Part shown: positions 36,526 through 46,204 of the stretch, one piece after another
Numbering within the stretch: the stretch's first letter is position 1
How the letters are laid out: every line of letters starts with the position of its first letter
Source of the DNA: Leptolyngbya ohadii IS1
GTDB taxonomy: Bacteria; Cyanobacteriota; Cyanobacteriia; Elainellales; Elainellaceae
Direction of reading: 5' to 3'
Length of the DNA: 64,000 bases
Assembly (NCBI RefSeq): GCF_002215035.1
Contig: NZ_NKFP01000006.1
Location: 3,315,080 to 3,379,079 of the forward strand
The notes under the pieces: model-generated
What the model saw: only the letters and a program-made list of their open reading frames with translations
The model's database searches: none
What the model was told of the DNA's origin: nothing
Made by a program: the position numbers and the translations under genes

Positions 36526-36942
36526 TTAATTTTTTACCAACTCACCAAACGCCTCCTGAATCACCTCCGGGATCGCCTTCGGACGCATGGTGGCTTCATC
36601 GACCCAGACCCAGAGTGCCTCAGCAGACACAATCAAATCGGATTCTCCCTGGCGACGAATTTCGTAGCAGCGACGAGTCCGAACGCCCCGCATTTCCTGA
36701 AGCCACGTGGTGATTTCCAGGGTATCGCCTGCCACAGCCGGACGCAGATATTCGATCGCCACCCGCCGCATCACAAACAGTCCGCCCAACTCTCTGTATC
36801 GATCGGGAGTGAAGCCCAAAGATTCGGAATGCTCGATCGCCGCCTGCTCTAAATAGTGCTGATAGACGGCATTGTTGACGTGCCCCAGGGCATCCATTTC
36901 GTAGTGGCGAACCCGCAGTTGGGTGATGAAGCGTTGGGTCAT
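36526..36942 (-). CDS. Hotdog-fold acyl-CoA thioesterase (YbgC/4HBT-like)
   Basis: A 138-residue protein from the ATG at 36942 (MTQRFITQLRVRHYEMD). An upstream in-frame ATG at 37014 would add residues encoded by a short direct repeat (TTGTGGCAA). The catalytic block YEMDALGHVNNAVYQHYLE has the family Asp, and the rest (FVMRRVAIEYLRPAVAGDTL) is standard hotdog sequence. It should hydrolyse acyl-CoA or acyl-ACP thioesters; in cyanobacteria related enzymes release DHNA or fatty acids. It precedes the alpha/beta hydrolase gene. Confidence 0.85.
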   Translation of the reverse strand: MTQRFITQLRVRHYEMDALGHVNNAVYQHYLEQAAIEHSESLGFTPDRYRELGGLFVMRRVAIEYLRPAVAGDTLEITTWLQEMRGVRTRRCYEIRRQGESDLIVSAEALWVWVDEATMRPKAIPEVIQEAFGELVKN

Positions 36943-37281
36943 GGGTTCTTGTGGCAATTCTTGTGGCAATCTTTGTGCGAGTCCGATGGGAGGAATCCGT
37001 CTAGAATCTGGCATGGTTGGGGCGATCGGCTCATCCTTCAGATGGGGGAGTTCGGCGATCCGCCTTTGACGGTTGCGCGAAGCGGTCGATCGGCTTGTTG
37101 ACTGGAATGATTACTGCGATCGATTGGGGTTCAGGAGTCGATTCAGCCATAGCAGAAGAAATCGATTGCGTTATTTGCCAGACCTCCTAAAAAACTTCTC
37201 CCATTCTAAAGCGGTCAATTGGTCTGCAAAGAGTTCTGCAAGGCTTTATTCTGAGGTTTAGCTGTTTTTTAAGGAATCCCC
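36943..37281. other. Spacer between thioesterase and Nudix genes
   Basis: This 339-bp region is HIP1-rich on the left and T-rich near 37180-37270. It holds the divergent promoters of both flanking genes. No gene or strong hairpin was recognised. Confidence 0.4.
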
Positions 37282-37716
37282 GTGGCTCACCGCAATCCGA
37301 CCCCTACCGTTGACATTATTATTGAGCTGATCGATCGTCCCAATCGCCCGATCGTCCTGATTGAGCGCAAGCATGAGCCGTTCGGCTGGGCAATTCCGGG
37401 TGGCTTTATCGACTATGGGGAGTCGGCAGAGACGGCAGCGGTACGGGAGGCATTTGAGGAGACCTGCCTTCAGGTGGAACTGGTGAAACTGCTGGGCGTT
37501 TATTCCGACCCCCTGCGCGACCCGCGTCAGCATACGATGAGTGCGGTTTACATTGCCACTGCGGTTGGAGATCCGATCGCCGAAGATGATGCCCAGGGAA
37601 TTGGTGTGTTTGAACTGTGGGAAATTCCGTCGTCTCTGTGCTTTGACCACGATCGAATTCTGCGGGACTATCGCTATCTGCGCGACTATGGGTTGCCGCC
37701 GAAGGTCAAGGGGTAG
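37282..37716 (+). CDS. Nudix hydrolase
   Basis: A 144-residue protein starting at GTG, supported by AAGGA 6 nt upstream. The Nudix box runs from [20 protein letters not shown] to the Glu pair (REAFEETC); the usual Gly after the Glu pair is Cys here, a mild deviation, while the metal-binding Glu residues are kept. It probably hydrolyses a nucleoside diphosphate derivative such as ADP-ribose. The substrate cannot be fixed from sequence. The gene stands alone. Confidence 0.9.
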   Translation: MAHRNPTPTVDIIIELIDRPNRPIVLIERKHEPFGWAIPGGFIDYGESAETAAVREAFEETCLQVELVKLLGVYSDPLRDPRQHTMSAVYIATAVGDPIAEDDAQGIGVFELWEIPSSLCFDHDRILRDYRYLRDYGLPPKVKG

Positions 37717-37797
37717 GCAAACTGCGTATTTATGAAGCTTGAGGATTTTGAACAAACGTACTAGTCTTTCCTTAATTGCGTGAAAGGGAAGGTCAAA

Positions 37798-38187
37798 ATG
37801 GTTCAATTTGCTTACACCATCCTCTACGTCGAAAATGTGCCTCAATCCGTTGCTTTCTATGAGAAGGCATTTAACCTGAAGCGGCGATTTTTGCATGAGA
37901 GCCATCAGTATGCCGAAATGGAGACGGGTGGAACAACCCTTGCTTTTGCTGTCAATGAGCTAGCAAAGTCCAACTTGCCGGAAGGATTTCGCGAAAACAG
38001 CTTGTCCAACCCGCCTGCGGGGATCGAAATTGGATTAGCCGTAACGGATGTGCCAGCAGCTTTTTCTCAGGCAGTTGGGGCGGGGGCGATCGCCGTTACA
38101 GAACCTAAAGTGAAACCCTGGGGACAAACTGTTGCTTATGTCAGAGATCTAGACGGCATCCTGGTTGAAATTTGTACCTCCATGTAA
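37798..38187 (+). CDS. VOC-family (glyoxalase/bleomycin-resistance-like) protein
   Basis: A 129-residue protein from the ATG at 37798 (MVQFAYTILYVENVPQSVAF), with GGGAAGG just upstream. It is a single vicinal-oxygen-chelate unit with two beta-alpha-beta-beta-beta halves: YAEMETGGTTLAFAVNEL in the first, and VAYVRDLDGILVEICTSM closing the second with the typical metal-ligand Glu. It could be a lyase, dioxygenase or binding protein. Nothing in the neighbourhood points to a substrate. Confidence 0.87.
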   Translation: MVQFAYTILYVENVPQSVAFYEKAFNLKRRFLHESHQYAEMETGGTTLAFAVNELAKSNLPEGFRENSLSNPPAGIEIGLAVTDVPAAFSQAVGAGAIAVTEPKVKPWGQTVAYVRDLDGILVEICTSM

Positions 38188-38326
38188 ACCTCATGTAAAC
38201 CCCATGTAATTGGTTGCTGTAATTAGTTCGATTCCGTCCCTGCTGTTTTAACCTAGCCCCCCTGTCCGACAAGCGGTAGACTTTTACTCTGAACCTCCTC
38301 TTGCCAAACTCTCGTCAAAGCCGCCC

Positions 38327-39256
38327 ATGCAGGACATTACCGAACGGGGACATCTGCTGACCGAGCAGACCAATCCCAACAGCCAAAACCTCGACCAGAT
38401 GACCAGTCTGGAAATCGTGGAGCTATTCAACCAGGAAGATGCCCATGCCGTCGCAGCCGTCGCAGCCGCTAAGCAAGAATTGGCAAAGGCGATCGACCTG
38501 ATCGCAGAATCCCTCCGGCATGGCGGCAGATTGTTCTACGTAGGAGCGGGAACCAGCGGACGGTTAGGCGTGCTCGATGCGGCAGAGTGCCCGCCCACTT
38601 TCTGTACGCCGCCCGAACTGGTGCAGGGCATTATTGCCGGGGGAGCCGGGGCACTGGTTCGCAGCTCCGAGGATCTGGAGGATCGGGCAGAGGACGGCAT
38701 GGAAGCGATCGCCCATCGTCAAATCACCAATCACGATGTCGTGGTGGGAATCACCGCAGGCGGCACAACGCCCTACGTGCATGGGGCAATCCATGCGGCA
38801 CAGCAGCGAGGCGCAAAAACCATTTTTATTGCCTGTGTCCCCGCCGAGCAGGTCAGTCTTTCCGTTGATGTGGATATTCGTTTACTCACAGGCGCAGAAA
38901 TCCTCGCAGGTTCCACCCGCCTCAAAGCCGGAACCGCTACTAAGCTTGCCCTTAATATCCTCTCTACGGGAACGATGGTGAAATTGGGCAAAGTCTACGG
39001 CAACCGAATGGTCGATGTCTCCGTCACCAATACCAAGCTTTACGATCGCGCCCTCCGCATCCTTGAGGATCTGACCCAGCTTTCCCGCCCCGAAGCCGCC
39101 GAACTGCTGAAGAAAAGCGATCGTCAGGTGAAACTCGCCCTGCTGATGCATTGGACGGGACTGGAGGCGATCGCTGCTAAGCAACTTCTTGCAGAACATA
39201 ACGGCAACCTCCGTCAGGCTGCTCAGGCAACTCAGCCGTCGTCAAGACACCTGTAA
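38327..39256 (+). CDS. murQ: N-acetylmuramic acid 6-phosphate etherase
   Basis: A 309-residue SIS-domain enzyme of standard MurQ length. The signature GAGTSGRLGVLDAAECPPTF (~68-87) is present, followed by the sugar-phosphate-binding ITAGGTTPYVHGAI and NPTGAE-like ILAGSTRLKAGTATKLALN. It cleaves the lactyl ether of MurNAc-6-phosphate to give GlcNAc-6-phosphate and lactate in peptidoglycan recycling. No murP or anmK is nearby. The short start MQDITERGHLLTEQTNPNS is typical. Confidence 0.95.
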   Translation: MQDITERGHLLTEQTNPNSQNLDQMTSLEIVELFNQEDAHAVAAVAAAKQELAKAIDLIAESLRHGGRLFYVGAGTSGRLGVLDAAECPPTFCTPPELVQGIIAGGAGALVRSSEDLEDRAEDGMEAIAHRQITNHDVVVGITAGGTTPYVHGAIHAAQQRGAKTIFIACVPAEQVSLSVDVDIRLLTGAEILAGSTRLKAGTATKLALNILSTGTMVKLGKVYGNRMVDVSVTNTKLYDRALRILEDLTQLSRPEAAELLKKSDRQVKLALLMHWTGLEAIAAKQLLAEHNGNLRQAAQATQPSSRHL

Positions 39257-39360
39257 GGGCGAAACATTGCGGCAAGTCCTGTAGAAAGCAAGAGAGATTT
39301 CTAGCGCAAAGGCTTTGCCCCTATCGATTCCAACATCCACCAGTTAATCCTCACTTACCA

Positions 39361-41100
39361 ATGCGCCGATCGACCTACTGGCAACTCCTCCCCTACCTCC
39401 GTCCCCAAACAGGCACGATCGCTCAGGCATTACTCTGCACACTGGCGTTTACGGTTTGCTTTCCCCTATTGGCAGTGCTGGGTGGTCAACTGCTGAGCTT
39501 TCTGGTGAAGGGGGATGTGCTAAATCTGGCAAGGACGGCGGGGATTGTGGCGCTGGTGTTTCTGCTGCAAAAAACGGCACAGTATGGGCAGGATGCGCTG
39601 ATGGCAAAGGCTTCTCTGGCGATCGCCCTAGACTTACGAAAGCGAACCTATGCCCACCTGCAAACTTTGAGCCTCAGCTATTTTGAACGGGCACAGACGG
39701 GGGATCTCACCTACCGATTAACAGAAGATATCGATCGCATCGGCGAAGTGATCAACAAGGTTTTTCACGATTTCATTCCCTGTGTGTTGCAGTTAGTTCT
39801 CGTGTTTGGTTACATGGTGTATCTTAACTGGCAATTAACTATTGCGAGTTTGATTGCCGTACCTGTTATGGGTGGATTAATTAGCTGGTTTGGAGAGCGT
39901 ATCCTGAAGCAGTCTCGCCGCAGTCAATCGTTAATTTCGGATTTATCCTCTTTAATTACAGAAGTTTTTAGCGGGATTCGATTAGTCCGGGCGTTTGCAG
40001 CGGAGGATTATGAAGTCGATCGCTTTGCAATAGAGGCGGAGCGGAATCGGCGGACGAAGTACAAGGCAGAATGGCTGAAGGCGGTTCAGTTTCCGGTGGT
40101 GGGATTTCTGTACGCGGTGAGTATTTTGCTGCTGCTGTTGCTGGGGGGATGGCAGATCGCGGAGGGCAATTTGACCGGGACGGAGTTTGGCAGCTATGCG
40201 GTGGCGGTGGCTTGGCTGATTGACCCGATCGCCCACTTGCCGGAAAACTACAACGAATTTAAGCAGGCGGAAGCATCCGTCGATCGCATCTTTGAGCTTT
40301 TGAATATCGAACCTGCGGTTGTGGAACTGCCCGACGCGGAACCCTTACCCCCGGTGAGCGGCAAAGTGGAACTGCGGGAGGTTTGCTTCAGCTATACGCC
40401 CAGTCAGCCTGTGCTACAAAACCTGAATCTGCTGGCGTTTCCCGGAGAAGCGATCGCTTTGGTAGGTGCTTCGGGAGCAGGCAAAACGACACTGGTAAAT
40501 CTGCTGCCGCGCTTTTACGATCCGCAGGCGGGACAGGTATTGATTGATGGGGTGGATATTCGGCGGGTGACGCTGAGAAGCCTTCGTCGGCAGATTGGGA
40601 TTGTGCCCCAGGAGACGGTGCTGTTTTCCGGGACGATCGCCCAGAATATTGCCTTCGGGCAGCAGCGGTATGACATGGATGCCGTGATTGCAGCGGCGAA
40701 GGTGGCAAATGCCCATCAGTTTATTTCCCAGTTTCCGGACGGCTATCAGTCCTGGGTGGGGGAACGGGGCGTGAACCTTTCCGGCGGACAACGGCAGCGA
40801 ATTGCAATCGCCCGTGCCGTGCTGCTGAATCCCCGAATTCTGATTCTCGATGAAGCCACGTCTGCCCTCGATTCGGAGTCGGAGGCGCTGGTGCAGGAGG
40901 CATTGGAGCGGCTGATGCAAAACCGCACCGTGTTTATCATTGCCCATCGTTTAGCGACCGTTCGCAGAGCCGATCGCATTCTGGTGATGGAGCAGGGGCG
41001 CGTGGTGGAATCGGGGACGCATCAGGAATTGCTGGCGCAGAGTGGACGGTATGCCCGCTTTTATGCCAAGCAGTTTGAGACGATTGATGCTGGGCATTAG
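39361..41100 (+). CDS. MsbA-like ABC exporter (half-transporter)
   Basis: A 579-residue fused permease/ATPase. Six helices occupy ~20-300 with the intracellular segment LSYFERAQTGDLTYRLTED. The ATPase has Walker A GASGAGKTTL (~373), signature LSGGQRQRIAIARAV (~476), Walker B ILILDEATSALD and an H-loop IAHR. Homodimers of this type export lipids, polysaccharide intermediates or drugs; HepA-like members act in cyanobacterial envelope formation. The substrate is unknown. The 3' end nearly touches the convergent UPF0182 gene. Confidence 0.92.
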   Translation: MRRSTYWQLLPYLRPQTGTIAQALLCTLAFTVCFPLLAVLGGQLLSFLVKGDVLNLARTAGIVALVFLLQKTAQYGQDALMAKASLAIALDLRKRTYAHLQTLSLSYFERAQTGDLTYRLTEDIDRIGEVINKVFHDFIPCVLQLVLVFGYMVYLNWQLTIASLIAVPVMGGLISWFGERILKQSRRSQSLISDLSSLITEVFSGIRLVRAFAAEDYEVDRFAIEAERNRRTKYKAEWLKAVQFPVVGFLYAVSILLLLLLGGWQIAEGNLTGTEFGSYAVAVAWLIDPIAHLPENYNEFKQAEASVDRIFELLNIEPAVVELPDAEPLPPVSGKVELREVCFSYTPSQPVLQNLNLLAFPGEAIALVGASGAGKTTLVNLLPRFYDPQAGQVLIDGVDIRRVTLRSLRRQIGIVPQETVLFSGTIAQNIAFGQQRYDMDAVIAAAKVANAHQFISQFPDGYQSWVGERGVNLSGGQRQRIAIARAVLLNPRILILDEATSALDSESEALVQEALERLMQNRTVFIIAHRLATVRRADRILVMEQGRVVESGTHQELLAQSGRYARFYAKQFETIDAGH

Positions 41101-41101
41101 G

Positions 41102-44100
41102 TTACTCCACAGGCAGCGCTCCATCCTCAACCGATCGCACAATCGGAGGCGCGGCAGCGGGGGGCTTGAAAATCGCGGTAAGAGACTGTTCCAGGGTTTC
41201 GGTCATGGCGATGCGGTTGGCAAAGGCAACGATGACACGAACTAACGTGGGCAACTGGTTTTGCTCGGCTTCCAGGTACAGCGGCTCGACGTAGAGCAGG
41301 GATTGCTCGATTGGAATTACTAATAAATTGCCCTGGGCAGCGCGAGAGCCTTCCCGGTTCCAGAGAGCGATCTGTTGGGAAATTACTGGATCTTGATTGA
41401 TGCGGGCTTCGATTTGCTCTGGACCAAAGATAAGTTCCTGCTTGGGAAACACATAGAGCAGCATTCTGCCGTACTGTTCTCCGTCCGATCGCGCCGCCAT
41501 CCAGGCGATCAGGTTATTTCGCTGGGCGGGGGTGAAGGGCAGCAGCAGGATAAATTCTTCGCTTTGACCGATCGGCAGTTTGGTAATCAGGTAATAGGGA
41601 TCGACGCGCTGGGTCTGGTTGCCGTAGATCTCATTTGGGGCACGCCACAGGTCTTCCCGGTTGTAGAACACCACGGGATCGGTCATGTGGAAGGTCATCA
41701 GGTGATTGGACTGCACTTTAAACAGATCGACCGGATAGCGAATGTGACGCTGAAGGGCAACGGGCATTTCGCTCAACGGCTGGAACATATTCGGGAAAAC
41801 CTTCTGCCAGGTGCGAATGATCGGGTCGTCCGGGTCGGTGACGTAGAAATTCACAGAACCATGATAGGCATCCACCAGGATCTTGACGGAGTTTCGCACG
41901 TAGTTGAAGCTATTCCCCAGCGGATCGGAGTAGGGAAACCGATCGCTAATCGTATAGGCATCAATCATCCAGTACAGGTATGCCTCATCCGGTGCAGGAG
42001 CCGCTCGCCCAGCGGTTGGACGAGTCGCGCCCCGCTCCCATTGCTTATTGCCGACATCTGCGACCACCAGATAGGGATTGCTGTCGAACTGCAAGAAGGG
42101 GGCTATCGTCTGAATCCGTTCCTGCACAGTTCGGCGAAACATCAGCCGGGTATCGGGAGTCAAGTCGCTGTTGAACAAAATGCGCCAATCGCGCAAATAG
42201 AACGCAAACAGCAATCGCTGCCATTCCTGCCCAATCGCCACGCCGCCGCGCCCATCGTAGAGGTTGTAGACATTTTCGCTGCCGCTGGGGTAGTCGAGTT
42301 CGGGAGTATTGGTGGGGGTCATCACGTAGGGTTCGGTCATTTCGCCGAAGTAAATGCGCGGTTTGCCGACGGGAATGCTGCTAGCAATGCGATCGTTGCT
42401 GGGCGTACCGGGAATTCCCTGGATATAGTATTCGGGCAGCCCGCCCTCCCCGACCTGATTCACTGGACTGACGGTAAAGCCATAGCCGTGGGTGTAAACG
42501 AGATGTTCGTTCACCCAGGTCTTTGCCGCCTGCGGCACCGCATTAAAGTCCAGTTCACGGGCGGCAATCAAAACCTGCTGCTGAGTAACTGTGCTGTCCT
42601 CGTTCAGGAGCGTATAGCGATCGATATCCGCACTCGGAAATTCGTAGTAGGGACGAATTCGCTGAAGCTGGCGGTTTGTTTCCAGCAGGGGACGGGTATC
42701 CCAGAGGCGGATATTGTCGATCGTCAGATCGTTGCGCTGGATATCTTCGGCGGTCAGGGTCAGTTCTGGGTTAAACGTCTCTACGTCAATTTTGCTCAGG
42801 TCAAACGCTTCGCGAGTGAGGGCGATCGCCCGCGCCAGGTAGGGCTGCTCCAACTGAAGTTCATTCGGCTGCACAATCAGCCTTTGCACCACAAAGGGCA
42901 AAACTCCTCCCCCGATCGCCGCTGCAACGCCAAAACCAATCAGAGCTGTAACCGACGTGAAGCGAAGCCAGGGTTCAGAGGATTGGGAGACCTGCGAGGT
43001 CTGCGATCGAAAAATGGGGCGACGGGTCGAGCGATTCACTGTGGAGGCAGCAGCGGTCGGATAGCCGATATTAGAAAACTCAAATCCGTTTGGGGAAGAC
43101 GATCGGGTTGACGATCGGGTTACAGATTGGGGACGGGTCGAGCGATTCGCAGAGGTTTTCCTGACGTTCGGACGATTGCGATTTCCATTTCGTCCTTTTT
43201 GCCGCCCGCCAAACCCGATCACCAGTGAACCGATCGCTAGCAGCAGCGCAGCCAGGCTCAGTACTGTATAGACCGGCAAATCCACCCGCACATTGGTAAA
43301 GCTTGCCCCGTAAACGATCCCCAGCGGCGAAAAGAGAAGCCGATAGCGATCGAGCCAGTAGCTAAGTGCCACCGTCAGTAGCCAGAAGCCGCCCAGCCGA
43401 TAGAGATGCTGCCGCTGCGCCTGGGTAAAGCCGCTAAACTCGCCCCGACTCAGGCTGTCATTCGATCGCAGATAGACCAGCAGCACGGAACAGAAAATTA
43501 GCACTGACAAGCCCACCAGCCAGAACTGCAATAGCTGCCAGATGGGAAGCCGGAAGATATAGAAGCTCAAGTCTCGATTAAAGATGGGGTCGGTCTGGTT
43601 GAACGGCGTCGAATTTAATCCCGCCAGAATCGTTGTCCACTGCTCGGACATTACCAGCCCAAATCCCAAACTCAGCGAAACTGCAATCGCCCCCAGGAAA
43701 AACTGCGGCAGCACCAGCAGACCTACCAGCAACCCACCAACAATTCCTCCCAGCCACCGTCCTCCCGCTTGCAGCGATAAGATTTGCTGTCCCCATTCCG
43801 TTACCACCTGTGGACGAAAGGATGCCGGGATGGGAGGAGGACGATAGGAAACCGCATTCCCCACCACATCTGCCAGCAGTCGGGGACGCCAGTGCTGAAG
43901 CATCGCCTGCCCGTAATTTGCCGCCAGTAGAGCGATCGTTAAACTCAGCAGCAAAACCAGCGGCAGCAGCCTTGCCATCCCCATGCCATGCCAGAACTCT
44001 CCCCCATCAGGAACTGCCTTCGCGTGACCCTGCGCCCGTCGCCACTGGCTCAACCAAACCCACAGGGTAATTCCCACCGTCAGCAACCCCAGAAGCACCT

Positions 44101-44260
44101 GCGTCGTCAGCCGTGCCCGAAACACCGACGGATAATCGACTTCCTGAAACCAGAACCATTCTCCCAGCAGGAAGGTCAGCAAATCGATCGCCAGCAGAAA
44201 AGCGACGATCGCGGCAATCAGCCGAAGAAAATTGAAGCGAGCAGGCTTAGTTTGAACCAT
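41102..44260 (-). CDS. UPF0182 (COG1615) large membrane protein
   Basis: A 1052-residue protein. About seven transmembrane helices occupy the first ~460 residues (LIAAIVAFLLAIDLLTFLLG first). The extracytoplasmic part contains family blocks such as VNEHLVYTHGYGFTVSPVN, RIYFGEMTEPYVMTPT and HIRYPVDLFKVQSNHLMTFH. Between the last two helices lies an unusual Arg/Ser/Thr/Asn-rich linker of ~70 residues with duplicated NRSTR units (roughly 355-425), longer than I would expect. The family is conserved in cyanobacteria and actinobacteria with no settled function. Confidence 0.92.
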   Translation of the reverse strand: MVQTKPARFNFLRLIAAIVAFLLAIDLLTFLLGEWFWFQEVDYPSVFRARLTTQVLLGLLTVGITLWVWLSQWRRAQGHAKAVPDGGEFWHGMGMARLLPLVLLLSLTIALLAANYGQAMLQHWRPRLLADVVGNAVSYRPPPIPASFRPQVVTEWGQQILSLQAGGRWLGGIVGGLLVGLLVLPQFFLGAIAVSLSLGFGLVMSEQWTTILAGLNSTPFNQTDPIFNRDLSFYIFRLPIWQLLQFWLVGLSVLIFCSVLLVYLRSNDSLSRGEFSGFTQAQRQHLYRLGGFWLLTVALSYWLDRYRLLFSPLGIVYGASFTNVRVDLPVYTVLSLAALLLAIGSLVIGFGGRQKGRNGNRNRPNVRKTSANRSTRPQSVTRSSTRSSSPNGFEFSNIGYPTAAASTVNRSTRRPIFRSQTSQVSQSSEPWLRFTSVTALIGFGVAAAIGGGVLPFVVQRLIVQPNELQLEQPYLARAIALTREAFDLSKIDVETFNPELTLTAEDIQRNDLTIDNIRLWDTRPLLETNRQLQRIRPYYEFPSADIDRYTLLNEDSTVTQQQVLIAARELDFNAVPQAAKTWVNEHLVYTHGYGFTVSPVNQVGEGGLPEYYIQGIPGTPSNDRIASSIPVGKPRIYFGEMTEPYVMTPTNTPELDYPSGSENVYNLYDGRGGVAIGQEWQRLLFAFYLRDWRILFNSDLTPDTRLMFRRTVQERIQTIAPFLQFDSNPYLVVADVGNKQWERGATRPTAGRAAPAPDEAYLYWMIDAYTISDRFPYSDPLGNSFNYVRNSVKILVDAYHGSVNFYVTDPDDPIIRTWQKVFPNMFQPLSEMPVALQRHIRYPVDLFKVQSNHLMTFHMTDPVVFYNREDLWRAPNEIYGNQTQRVDPYYLITKLPIGQSEEFILLLPFTPAQRNNLIAWMAARSDGEQYGRMLLYVFPKQELIFGPEQIEARINQDPVISQQIALWNREGSRAAQGNLLVIPIEQSLLYVEPLYLEAEQNQLPTLVRVIVAFANRIAMTETLEQSLTAIFKPPAAAPPIVRSVEDGALPVE

Positions 44261-44300
44261 AGATTCAAGTTACAGTTTCGGTTCATCTGGTCATCTAGTG

Positions 44301-44345
44301 TCCAGGCTCAGCCTGGATTACGGTTCGGATACGGCTCTGCCGCTG
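44301..44345. repeat. REP-like dispersed palindromic element, copy B
   Basis: CAGGCT-C-AGCCTG forms one hairpin and CGGC-TCT-GCCG the other, with TACGGTTCGGA between. It matches copy A (29691-29733) over most of its length in the same order. It lies between the UPF0182 and gamma-glutamyltransferase genes. Confidence 0.6.
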
Positions 44346-44451
44346 ATGTCGTGGAGGAGCAGTCCTACCACAGGCATTTCCAACTCAGAGTATCGGAACG
44401 AGGAATTTGGAGGAAACGAGGCAGATGAGGAATCCAAAAATACAGCTCCCC

Positions 44452-46080
44452 TTATTCATTCTGCACTCCAACCTCGCCACTGCGTCTGCTGTCTCCTGCT
44501 CCGGCAAATCCGTCTAGACTATGCGTTACGGCATGAACACCGCCATAGAACATGTTTTGTGCCTGCCAGCGTTCCACCACATTATCAAAGGGGAAAGTTC
44601 GATCGTCTCCCGCATCCGGAAATCCGGGTTCCAGGTTGAACACACCCGCCTCCCAGTGGACTCGCGGACTGGAAACGGCTTGCGCGATCGGCATCTGGAA
44701 GTCCAGCAGATTGGAAATCACCTGCAAAATGGCAGTGCGAATACGGTTCGAGCCGCCCGACCCCAGGACGATCGCAGGCTGGTTGTTTTGCAGAATAATT
44801 GTGGGAGCCATCATGGAGGCAATGCGAATATTTTCTCGCCACTGATGAAACCCGTTCGGGTGCAGATCCGCCTCGCCCAGCATATTGTTCATCATAATTC
44901 CGGTGCCAGGAATCACGTAGGAAGAGCCTTCTCCATTAGAAGAGGTCATACTTGCCGCGTTGCCGTCCTCATCGATCGCGCTAACGTGAGTCGTACTGCC
45001 CCGTTTATTCACGTCTCCCAGATTGACATTACCCAGATTGACATTACCCAGATTGACGTTGCCCAAGCCTGCGATTGCCTGCAACGGCTGCCCGTACTCT
45101 TCCAGATGTTCCCTGGACAGAAACCGATCGGCAAAATTGGGCTGGTCTAACTGCTCGTCGTAGCCTGCCTGCCGCACCAAATTGGTCAGCCGCATGGTTT
45201 CCGCCAGAATACGCAGATGGGCGATCGAGCCAAACTTAAACTGGGATAAATCAATCTGTTCCAATAGCCTCAGCGCAAAGGCGATCAGGGTTCCTCCGGC
45301 ACTGGGGGGTGGATTTGTCAGCACGGTATTGCCTCGATAGTCAGTTCGCAGCGGCTTCCGTTCAATCACCTGATACTGCTCCAGATCCGTCCGCGTCAGA
45401 TAGCCTCCCTGCGCCTGACAGTCCTTGACGATTTGCTGCCCCATCTCCCCCCGATAAAACAAATCCACCCCTTTGAGCGCCATTTCACTCAAGCTATCCG
45501 CCAGATCGGACAGCACCATGCGATCGCCCGCTTGTAGCAAATTTCCCCCCGGTGCATAGAGCGCCTGAGCCGCAGTGGAGGCAAGCACAATCGGACTGAG
45601 AATCTTCAGGTTATACGCTTGAAACGGCGTCACCTCAATGCCCTGCCGCGCCAGATGGATTGCAGGCTCCAGCACCACCGACCAGGGCAAGCGACCTAAG
45701 TGCTGCTGGACGCGAAACAGCCCCGCCATCATGCCCGGAGTGGCGATCGACCCCAGCCCGATGTGAAACTCCTGCAACACGCCGCCAAAGTCCACTATCA
45801 CCGGATAAAAATTCACCTCCGCCGGATCGCGCTTCTGGCAGGGCGTTTGGGTGAAAAAATCAAACAGAACATCCTGCCCGCTCTGGGGATGTGCCAGCAA
45901 AAAACCGCCGCCCGCCGGAGAAGTGAGCATCGGCTCCGCTGCAAAGGAAGTACAAGCCGCCGCCGCCACCGCATCAAAGGCATTCCCGCCCAGCCGAAAC
46001 ATCTCCATGCCCGCTTCCACTGAAAGCGAATGTCCTGCGGCGATCGCACCACGAGTTACACGACGAGGAATCTGAGACAT
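44452..46080 (-). CDS. ggt: Gamma-glutamyltransferase
   Basis: A 542-residue Ntn-hydrolase precursor. The N-terminal region (GAIAAGHSLSVEAGMEMFRLGGNAFDAVAAA) begins the large subunit. The autocleavage site precedes the catalytic Thr in STTHVSAIDEDGNAASMTSS (~residue 358). The oxyanion and substrate loop is GEGSSYVIPGTGIMMNNM, and GSGGSNRIRTAILQV follows. No Sec signal peptide is visible, unlike periplasmic homologues. Just before the cleavage site is a run of LGNVN repeats encoded by a 15-bp tandem repeat. The enzyme hydrolyses or transfers the gamma-glutamyl group of glutathione. Confidence 0.93.
   Translation of the reverse strand: MSQIPRRVTRGAIAAGHSLSVEAGMEMFRLGGNAFDAVAAAACTSFAAEPMLTSPAGGGFLLAHPQSGQDVLFDFFTQTPCQKRDPAEVNFYPVIVDFGGVLQEFHIGLGSIATPGMMAGLFRVQQHLGRLPWSVVLEPAIHLARQGIEVTPFQAYNLKILSPIVLASTAAQALYAPGGNLLQAGDRMVLSDLADSLSEMALKGVDLFYRGEMGQQIVKDCQAQGGYLTRTDLEQYQVIERKPLRTDYRGNTVLTNPPPSAGGTLIAFALRLLEQIDLSQFKFGSIAHLRILAETMRLTNLVRQAGYDEQLDQPNFADRFLSREHLEEYGQPLQAIAGLGNVNLGNVNLGNVNLGDVNKRGSTTHVSAIDEDGNAASMTSSNGEGSSYVIPGTGIMMNNMLGEADLHPNGFHQWRENIRIASMMAPTIILQNNQPAIVLGSGGSNRIRTAILQVISNLLDFQMPIAQAVSSPRVHWEAGVFNLEPGFPDAGDDRTFPFDNVVERWQAQNMFYGGVHAVTHSLDGFAGAGDSRRSGEVGVQNE
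45017..45061 (-). repeat. 15-bp in-frame tandem repeat in ggt
   Basis: Three near-identical copies of CCCAGATTGACATTA, with diverged half-units on both sides, encode LGNVN repeats in the peptide just before the catalytic Thr of the gamma-glutamyltransferase. The high identity suggests recent slippage. Confidence 0.9.
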
Positions 46081-46204
46081 AGAGCAGAGGGGCGGGTGAT
46101 GTAAGTAAATGACATCTACTAGCGACGATCGCCAGGATGATTCTCAAAAGTGTATCCCTTACAGCCCCATCTCGCGCCAGCAGCGTCACCCAAACCAACA
46201 ACAA

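Noticed and set aside
41375..43111. 578-codon plus-strand open frame opposite UPF0182
   Set aside because: Antisense to clear UPF0182 coding sequence; the translation is low in hydrophobic order and unlike any family.
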